Source: Gaiellasilicea sp045403015 (GTDB lineage: Bacteria > Actinomycetota > Thermoleophilia > Gaiellales > Gaiellaceae). From it: a DNA stretch of 7,526 nucleotides. Below are positions 1 through 5,325 of this stretch, in pieces. The notes beneath the pieces were generated by a model. The model was not told where the DNA came from. It saw nothing but the letters and a program-made list of their open reading frames with translations, and searched no databases. The stretch spans positions 1 to 7,526 of the forward strand of contig JAXIPI010000242.1 of assembly GCA_045403015.1 (NCBI GenBank). The letters are read 5' to 3'. The position numbers and the translations under genes are program-made. The stretch's first letter is position 1. Every line of letters starts with the position of its first letter.

Positions 1-150
1 CCGGGCTGCGAGCCTGACCCACGTGCGAGCCGCGATCGGCGCCAGCACGAGCCCCGCCGCAACCGGGTAAAGCGCTTTCGCGCCGAAGAGCCAGGCGACG
101 ATGTAGATCGCGACGCCGAGCAGAAGCGTCAGTACCCCGCGCCGGGTCAT
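1..150 (-). CDS. DUF58-like membrane protein, N-terminal fragment (runs off the left edge)
   Basis: Only the first 50 codons are in the window. Translation from ATG at 150 gives a basic start (MTRRG), then a hydrophobic stretch (VLTLLLGVAIYIVAWLF, about residues 6-22), a short GAKALYP loop, and a second hydrophobic stretch (about residues 29-40) before RTWVRLAAR. This looks like two closely spaced membrane helices at the N-terminus. DUF58 proteins usually begin with such a hairpin, and they are the usual partner encoded right after a MoxR ATPase. The start lies 3 bp after the MoxR stop, so the two are probably co-translated. I see no strong ribosome binding site. The DUF58 domain itself is outside the window, so the call rests on position and the N-terminal profile. 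Another small membrane protein is possible. Confidence 0.6.
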   Translation of the reverse strand, partial: MTRRGVLTLLLGVAIYIVAWLFGAKALYPVAAGLVLAPIAARTWVRLAAR

Positions 151-153
151 GCG

Positions 154-1102
<949 letters not shown>

Positions 1103-1116
<14 letters not shown>

Positions 1117-2278
1117 GGCGCTCCTCCAGCAGGCGCTCGACCTCGTCCACGATCCCGGCGGCGATTTCGTCCTTCGACGCCTTCGCCAGCTGGCGCTCGC
1201 CGCCCTTCGTCACGAGTGTGACCGCGTTGTCGGGCGCGTCGAAGCCGATGCCGAGAGTGGACACGTCGTTGTAGACGACGAGATCGATGTTCTTGTCGGT
1301 GAGCATCCTGCGCTTCCGCTCGAGCCCGGCCGCGCCCGACTCGGCCCCGAAGCCGACGAGCACCTGGCCGTTTCGGTCCTGCTCGCCAAGCTGGGCAAGG
1401 ACATCCGTGGTCGGCTCGAGCTCCAGATTCCACACTTCGTCGGTCTTTCCACGCTTTCCCTCGATCGGTTTGGCCGGTCGGTAGTCGGCGACCGCTGCAG
1501 CCATCACGACGACGTCGGCTGCGCCGGACCGGTTCCGGGCCTCGCGCTCGAGATCGGCGGCCGTCGGCGCCTGGACGACCTCGACGCCTGCGGGCGCCGA
1601 CACGGCCAGGTTCGCCGCGAGCAGCGTCACCTTCGCACCCCGTCGACGAGCCTCGGCGGCGACGGCGACGCCCATGCGGCCCGAGGAGCGGTTGCCGAGA
1701 AAACGCACCGCATCGACCGGTTCGCGCGTGCCGCCCGCGCTGACGAGGACGTTCGTGCCGGCCAGCGACCCGGCCGTCCCCTCGAGCAGCTCCTCGATCC
1801 GGCGGGCGATTGCCTCAGGCTCGCTCATCCGGCCGGCGCCGACCTCACCTTCCGCGAGCTCGCCTGCCTCCGGGCCGATGAGCTCGACTCCGCGCGAGCG
1901 CAGAGTCGCCGCGTTCGCCTGCGTCGCCTCGTGCTCCCACATGCGCGTATTCATCGCCGGCGCCACGAGGACCGGCCCGCGGTGCGCGAGCGCCGCCTCG
2001 GTGAGAACGTCGTCGGCGAGCCCGTGCGCGAGCTTCGCCAGCGTGTTCGCGGTCAGCGGAGCGATGACGAGCAGATCGGCGCGCTCGAGATGCGGGTACG
2101 GATCGGTGCTCGGCGACTTGCGTGCGAGCGCGAAGAACGTCTCCGCCCGGACGAAGCGGTCGGCGGCGTGCGTCGGCACCGGCAGGACGTCGTGGCCGGC
2201 CTTGACGAGAAGGCGCACGAGCTCGCAGGCCTTGTAGGCGGCGATGCCGCCGGTGATCCCGACCAGGATGCGCGCCAT
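1103..2278 (-). CDS. coaBC: Bifunctional phosphopantothenoylcysteine decarboxylase / phosphopantothenate-cysteine ligase
   Basis: Cytosolic enzyme of coenzyme A synthesis. The CoaB half joins 4'-phosphopantothenate to cysteine using CTP; the CoaC half decarboxylates the product with FMN to 4'-phosphopantetheine. The protein is 391 residues, a normal length. The CoaC half (about 1-165) shows GITGGIAAYK (7-16), the active-site His in YPHLERAD (H63), APLTANTLAK and the PAMNTRMW motif. The CoaB half (about 175-385) shows SAGGTREPVD, FLGNRSSGRMG, AAAVADYRP and DKNIDLVVYND. The substrate clamp reads LAEGEVGAGRM, with Glu143 where E. coli Dfp has a conserved Cys (LACG). I start at ATG 2278; a GTG directly before it (2281) would add one residue. 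No clear ribosome binding site is visible. It lies 159 bp after rpoZ, with a hairpin between, and overlaps the MoxR gene. Confidence 0.95.
1121..1127 (-). promoter_or_regulatory. Shine-Dalgarno site that fixes the MoxR start
   Basis: The minus strand reads GGAGGAG-CGCC-GTG. This near-consensus ribosome binding site is 4 nt before the GTG at 1116 and lies inside the last codons of coaBC. It supports the GTG as the real MoxR start and the 14-bp gene overlap. Confidence 0.75.
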
Positions 2279-2320
2279 CACGGCTCATTGTGCCCCACGA
2301 ACCTGCGATAAGAGCCGCAC

Positions 2321-2367
2321 GGTGTCTGACTCGTGTCTGACACGGTGCCAGAGACGAGTCTGACACC
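2321..2367. repeat. 47-nt near-perfect hairpin in the rpoZ-coaBC gap (REP-like)
   Basis: Two 23-nt arms (2321-2343 and 2345-2367) around a single central base pair at 20 of 23 positions; mismatches are 2327/2361, 2335/2353 and 2340/2348. The hexamer TCTGAC occurs three times on the plus strand (2325, 2336, 2359), with GTGTCTGAC repeated exactly at 2322-2330 and 2333-2341. No T-run follows on the minus strand (it goes on GTGCGGCTCTTATC), so it is not a classic intrinsic terminator. It could be a REP-type repeat, an mRNA-stabilising or attenuating hairpin, or a repressor site. The rest of the 2279-2437 gap shows no other convincing signal, and no clear coaBC promoter. Confidence 0.8.
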
Positions 2368-2437
2368 CGGGCTCGTTTGCGCCCACGAAAGGACGCCCGC
2401 GGTTGCGGACTACCCGATCGGAGGCTCGGAAGGAGGC

Positions 2438-2686
2438 CTAGCGCTTGCCGTAGTCGTACTTGATTTTCCCTTGAGCAATTTCCTCAAGAGACATCGTCAA
2501 GTAGTTCTTCGAGCGCGACTCGACGAGCGGCGGCGGAGCTTCCTCGAAGCCCATGCCCTCACCGAGCTGATGGTGATAGTTGTTGATCTGCCGGGCGCGC
2601 TTGGCGGAGACGATGACCAGCGCGTAGCGCGAGTCGACTCCACCGGCGTCAACGTTCAGCAGTTCATCGATACGAGGATGGATCAT
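2438..2686 (-). CDS. rpoZ: RNA polymerase omega subunit
   Basis: The 82-residue omega subunit binds the beta-prime subunit, helps it fold and join the core RNA polymerase, and in some bacteria forms part of a ppGpp site. The diagnostic parts are RIDELLN near the start, SRYALVIVSAKRARQIN (about 19-35) and the C-terminal MSLEEIAQGKIKYDYGK. The length fits short actinobacterial omega proteins. The ATG shares ATGA with the gmk stop (4-bp overlap), so translation is probably coupled to gmk; I see no separate ribosome binding site. The mihF-gmk-rpoZ-coaBC order is typical of Actinomycetota and supports the call. Confidence 0.95.
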   Translation of the reverse strand: MIHPRIDELLNVDAGGVDSRYALVIVSAKRARQINNYHHQLGEGMGFEEAPPPLVESRSKNYLTMSLEEIAQGKIKYDYGKR

Positions 2687-3282
2687 GGACGGGCCATGGT
2701 AGCTGCAAGCTGAAGTTCACGCTCGATCAGGGCCTGGAGCGCCTCGGTGGCCCGTGCGACGTCGTCGTTGCGAACCATGTAGCGGAAGCGGTAGGCCTGT
2801 TCGAGCTGGTGCCTGGCGAGCGCGATCCGATCGCCGATCTCGCCCGCGCTCTCGGTGGCGCGGGCGCGCAGCCGGCGCTCCAGCTCTGGGACGTCGGCGG
2901 CGATGAAGAGCGTGACGCTGTTGTCCACCTCTTCCTGCACCTTCAGCGCGCCGTCGGTCTCGAGCTCGAGGATGCAGACGCGGCCTTCCGCGGCGATCCG
3001 GTCGAGCTCCGACGCCAGCGTGCCGTAGCGGCCGCCGACGAACGTCACGTGCTCGAGGAATGCACCTTCCTCGATCCTGGCAACGAACTCCTCCTCGCTC
3101 AGGAACCAGTACTCACGGCCACTCTGCTCGCCCGGGCGCTGCGGCCGGGTGGTCGCGGAGACAGCGACCTCGAGCTCCGGCTGACGTTCGAGCAGCCGTT
3201 TGATCAGAGTCCCCTTGCCGGCCCCGCTCGGGCCCGTGACGACGAAGACCGGCAGCGGCTTATCAGCGGTTGAAGAGGCCAA
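2683..3282 (-). CDS. gmk: Guanylate kinase
   Basis: Phosphorylates GMP to GDP with ATP in the cytosol, feeding GTP, dGTP and ppGpp pools. The protein is 199 residues, the usual size. It has the P-loop GPSGAGKGT (17-25), the GMP-binding SATTRPQRPGE (42-52) and GREYWFLS (55-62), FLEHVTFVGGRYGT (75-88), the lid RATESAGEIGDR (141-152) and the C-terminal RNDD. The segment usually seen as LDIDxQGA reads LELETDGA (105-112), a modest divergence. The start must be TTG at 3282: an in-frame TGA stands directly before it, and no ATG or GTG occurs before the P-loop. The gene overlaps the end of mihF by 20 bp and shares ATGA with rpoZ. With a weak start and no clear ribosome binding site, its translation probably depends on mihF. 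Confidence 0.96.
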   Translation of the reverse strand: MASSTADKPLPVFVVTGPSGAGKGTLIKRLLERQPELEVAVSATTRPQRPGEQSGREYWFLSEEEFVARIEEGAFLEHVTFVGGRYGTLASELDRIAAEGRVCILELETDGALKVQEEVDNSVTLFIAADVPELERRLRARATESAGEIGDRIALARHQLEQAYRFRYMVRNDDVARATEALQALIERELQLAATMARP

Positions 3283-3592
3283 TCAGCTCGGCGCGTTGGC
3301 GCTCGGAGAGCCCGCCCACCGTCTTCGATTGGCTGATCCGGCACTGGTTGAGCAGCCGGGCGGCCTTGACGCGACCGAACTTGGGCACGGCCATGAGCAT
3401 GTCGAAGACCTTCGCCGTCGAGACATACTCGGGCGGATCGAGGAGGATTCCTTCGATCTGAACGCGTCCGTCCTTGAGGTCCTTCTTCAGCCGAGCCCGC
3501 CGAACGCGGATGTCATTGGCCCGTTTGAGGGCCTCCATCCGTTGATCGAGCGAGCGCAGTGGGGCCTGGGCCTGCGTCTTCGACGACACCAT
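3263..3592 (-). CDS. mihF: Integration host factor, actinobacterial type (mIHF)
   Basis: A small basic DNA-binding protein, 109 residues, that shapes the nucleoid in Actinomycetota; it is unrelated in fold to the alpha/beta IHF of proteobacteria. A basic helix (about residues 18-41, with RVRRARLKKDLKDGR) is followed by the helix-two-turn-helix core; MLMAVPKFGRVKAARLL (65-81) is the family signature, and the C-terminal GGLSERQRAELIGLF matches mycobacterial mIHF (recalled as GLGDRQRKALLEKF). The ATG at 3592 lies 9 nt after the -10 box of its own promoter, so the message is leaderless or nearly so. It is the first gene of a set with gmk (20-bp overlap) and rpoZ. In many actinobacteria pyrF sits just upstream; here pyrD does. 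Confidence 0.95.
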   Translation of the reverse strand: MVSSKTQAQAPLRSLDQRMEALKRANDIRVRRARLKKDLKDGRVQIEGILLDPPEYVSTAKVFDMLMAVPKFGRVKAARLLNQCRISQSKTVGGLSERQRAELIGLFNR

Positions 3593-3601
3593 GAGCGCGG
3601 G

Positions 3602-3629
3602 ATACTAGCAGCCTTGCGAGAAGGGTCAA
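3602..3629 (-). promoter_or_regulatory. Sigma-70-type promoter for mihF-gmk-rpoZ, overlapping the pyrD stop
   Basis: On the minus strand TTGACC (3624-3629, 5 of 6 matches to the -35 consensus) and TAGTAT (3602-3607, 4 of 6, with the key T-A...T bases) are 16 bp apart. The -35 box covers the pyrD stop codon (TGA, 3626-3628). The -10 box ends 9 nt before the mihF ATG, placing the start of transcription about 0-3 nt before it. Such leaderless genes are common in Actinomycetota. It separates the nucleoid/transcription genes from the pyrimidine genes. Confidence 0.7.
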
Positions 3630-4528
3630 GCAGTCGCTTTTGGGCTGTTTCCAGGCGTTTTCTGTTGCATGTTGTCAGAACAGGAAACGTCCATTTGCAG
3701 GGATTCATGAGCGGCACGACGCGCTTCGAGGGGATCGCCGAGGTCGCGAGCGGCCACTTCGGCGGCAAGCTCGGACCGGATCCGGACCGGTGCATCGGGG
3801 TCGGAAAAGAGAATCGTGCCGAGCGCGACCCCGCTCGCGCCGGCCGCGATCAGCTCGAGCGCGTCGAGTCCGGTGGTCACTCCACCCATCCCGACGAGAG
3901 GCAGGTCGACGGCCGCCGAGCAGGCGTAGACAGCCGCCAGGGCGACCGGCTTCAGGGCGGGACCGGAGTAACCGCCCGTGCCACGACCGAGCTTGGGGCG
4001 AAGCGTCTGCTCGTCGAGTGCGAGCCCGCGAAGCGTGTTCACGAGTGACAGCCCGTCGGCCCCGGCGGCCTCCACCGCACGCGCGACCTCGGCGATGTCC
4101 CACGCTGCGGGCGAGAGCTTGGCGTACAACGGCAGGCTCGTCGCGGCGCGGCACGCGGCCACGATCGCAGCTGCGCCCTCGGGCGCCTCGTCGACGTTCG
4201 GGCAGGAGAGGTTCAGCTCGATCGCCTCGACGTCCTCGAGCGCAGCGCAGGTCTCGGCATAGTCGTTCGCCGAAAATCCTCCGACCGAGATCCAGAGCGG
4301 AACCCCGAGCTTCCGCAGCCGCGGCAGCGTCTCTGCCAGAAAGCGCTCGCGCCCGGGATTCGCAAGCCCGATCGAGTTCAGCATGCCGGAGTCGGTCTCC
4401 GCGATCCGGACGGGTGGATTTCCCTCACGTGGCTCGGGCGTGATCGTCTTCGTCACGAACCCGTCGAGCGCGCGCGCGACCTCGGGCGCCGTCAGGGCGT
4501 CGAGGCAACCTGAGGCGTTCAACAACAT
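3626..4528 (-). CDS. pyrD: Dihydroorotate dehydrogenase, class 1B (NAD-linked) catalytic subunit
   Basis: Oxidises dihydroorotate to orotate with FMN and passes the electrons to PyrK, then NAD+; cytosolic. The protein is 300 residues with a TIM-barrel signature: VTKTIT (25-30), REGNPP (34-39), MLNSIGLANPG (49-59), ELNLSCPNV (104-112, with Cys109 as the class 1 catalytic base), LYAKLSP (134-140), LVNTLRG (162-168), and the FMN phosphate site GMGGVTTG plus GTILF. The ATG at 4528 follows AGGTG (4533-4537) by 4 nt and overlaps the pyrK stop by 10 bp. The protein begins MLLNASG, whereas Lactococcus PyrDB has about 18 more residues before its ASG, so the first beta segment is missing. The upstream frame is palindrome sequence and does not restore it. 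The last 22 or so residues look like an added tail on lower-GC DNA. Confidence 0.93.
   Translation of the reverse strand: MLLNASGCLDALTAPEVARALDGFVTKTITPEPREGNPPVRIAETDSGMLNSIGLANPGRERFLAETLPRLRKLGVPLWISVGGFSANDYAETCAALEDVEAIELNLSCPNVDEAPEGAAAIVAACRAATSLPLYAKLSPAAWDIAEVARAVEAAGADGLSLVNTLRGLALDEQTLRPKLGRGTGGYSGPALKPVALAAVYACSAAVDLPLVGMGGVTTGLDALELIAAGASGVALGTILFSDPDAPVRIRSELAAEVAARDLGDPLEARRAAHESLQMDVSCSDNMQQKTPGNSPKATA
3656..3689. promoter_or_regulatory. Imperfect dyad in low-GC DNA upstream of the mihF promoter
   Basis: Arms 3656-3666 and 3679-3689 pair at 10 of 11 positions around a 12-nt spacer. The dyad lies inside the last codons of pyrD and 26 bp upstream of the mihF -35 box. The surrounding 70 bases (3631-3700) have 34 G+C, about 49 percent, clearly lower than neighbouring coding DNA. 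No U-run follows in the minus-strand transcript, so a classic terminator is unlikely. It may be an operator or activator site for mihF; that is inference. Confidence 0.4.
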
Positions 4529-5325
4529 CGCACACCTGTGCTGGCTCTTCCGTTCGGGGCTCCGCGAGCTGTGGCGGGCGGAGCCGGGCTTTGCCCGGCG
4601 GGAGCCCCGGCGCGCTCGTCGACACCACGAGCGAAAAGGAGGGGGCTCATGGGGGAACCATGGGTTCCCCCATGCAAGACCGGTCCTTCGACGCACAGGC
4701 GCTTGAGCTCGCCGTCGATCTCGACTGCGCAGCCGTAGCAGGCGCCGTAGCCACACGCCATCGGCGCCTCCCAGGCGAGTTGCGCGTTCGGGACGCGCTC
4801 GCGGAGCGCCGCGAGCATCGGCTCCGGGCCGCAGGCCAGGACCTCGAGCGGCTCGTCCGGAAGCAGCTCGGTCACGTACGTCGGTTCGATGCAGACCTCG
4901 GCGTTCGGGACGAGCGCGGCCGCCTCCGCGTGCCAGTCGCTGCGGAAGCCGAGGATCGCCGGCGGCAATCCGAGCGTCGCCGAGAGGAACGGCAGCGGCG
5001 CGACACCGATGCCGCCGCCGACCAGCAGCGGCCGCCCGACCTCGAGGTCGAAGCCGTTCCCGAGCGGGCCGAGGACGTGCAACTCGTCACCGAGCTCGAG
5101 CGCGCAGAGCGCCCGGGTGCCGGGCCCGATCGGATCGATCAGGAACGCGAGCTCGCCCGCAGCCTCCAGGCAGAGGCTCATCGGCCGCGGCAGCACCCGT
5201 CCCGGCGCCTCGAGCATGAAGAACTGGCCGGGAACACCGCTTTCCAGGTCGCCGCTCTCGACCCGAAGGAGCGTGTACGGGCCGATCTGCTCCGTGCCTG
5301 TGACGCTAAGCAGCCCGCGTCTCAT
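4519..5325 (-). CDS. pyrK: Dihydroorotate dehydrogenase electron-transfer subunit
   Basis: Carries electrons from PyrD-bound FMN through a 2Fe-2S cluster and FAD to NAD+. Of 268 residues, about 1-217 are a complete PyrK: the FAD motif LPRPMS (45-50), the nucleotide-binding LVGGGIGVAP (101-110), ACGPEPMLAAL (164-174), and the cluster ligands Cys191, Cys196, Cys199 and Cys211 in ACGYGACYGCAVE and RLCVEGPV. Known PyrK proteins end soon after GPV. Here 51 more residues follow, rich in Ala, Gly, Pro, Arg and Ser; residues 218-257 are encoded by a 120-bp palindrome cluster. The ATG at 5325 was chosen because the family begins just before such a start and AGGAG lies upstream. It overlaps carB by 20 bp and pyrD by 10 bp, so subunit synthesis is probably coupled. 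Confidence 0.93.
   Translation of the reverse strand: MRRGLLSVTGTEQIGPYTLLRVESGDLESGVPGQFFMLEAPGRVLPRPMSLCLEAAGELAFLIDPIGPGTRALCALELGDELHVLGPLGNGFDLEVGRPLLVGGGIGVAPLPFLSATLGLPPAILGFRSDWHAEAAALVPNAEVCIEPTYVTELLPDEPLEVLACGPEPMLAALRERVPNAQLAWEAPMACGYGACYGCAVEIDGELKRLCVEGPVLHGGTHGSPMSPLLFARGVDERAGAPAGQSPAPPATARGAPNGRASTGVRCC
4555..4674. repeat. 120-bp cluster of palindromes forming the 3' end of pyrK
   Basis: Three stem-loops stand side by side. (1) 4648-4674: perfect 12-bp arms with a 3-nt loop, of the form CATGGGGGAACC / GGTTCCCCCATG. (2) 4613-4633: perfect 7-bp arms, CGCTCGT / ACGAGCG, with a 7-nt loop. (3) 4555-4609: 9-bp arms, CGGGGCTCC / GGAGCCCCG, enclosing a perfect 7-bp hairpin at 4583-4599 (GCCGGGC-TTT-GCCCGGC). 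The edge of hairpin 1 coincides with codon 218 of pyrK, right after the normal end of the protein. The cluster equals 40 codons and has no stop in the pyrK frame. I see no flanking target duplication. It looks like an inserted REP- or MITE-like element, comparable in idea to the in-frame palindromic elements of Rickettsia. An mRNA-processing structure is an alternative. Confidence 0.75.

Noticed and set aside
2282..2320. Possible coaBC promoter with CACAAT as a -10 box near 2289-2294
   Set aside because: No matching -35 box at proper spacing, and the box is too close to the start codon to be convincing.
2321..2367. Rho-independent terminator after rpoZ
   Set aside because: The stem is long, but no T-run follows in the direction of transcription, so I list it as a hairpin repeat instead.
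2430..2437. AAGGAGG on the plus strand resembling a ribosome binding site
   Set aside because: No start codon with a plausible protein follows on the plus strand; the bases lie just past the end of rpoZ.
4529..4756. N-terminal extension of pyrD upstream of 4528 in the same frame
   Set aside because: It is Arg- and Pro-rich palindrome-derived sequence and the reverse frame of the PyrK iron-sulfur region; it does not resemble a PyrD N-terminus.
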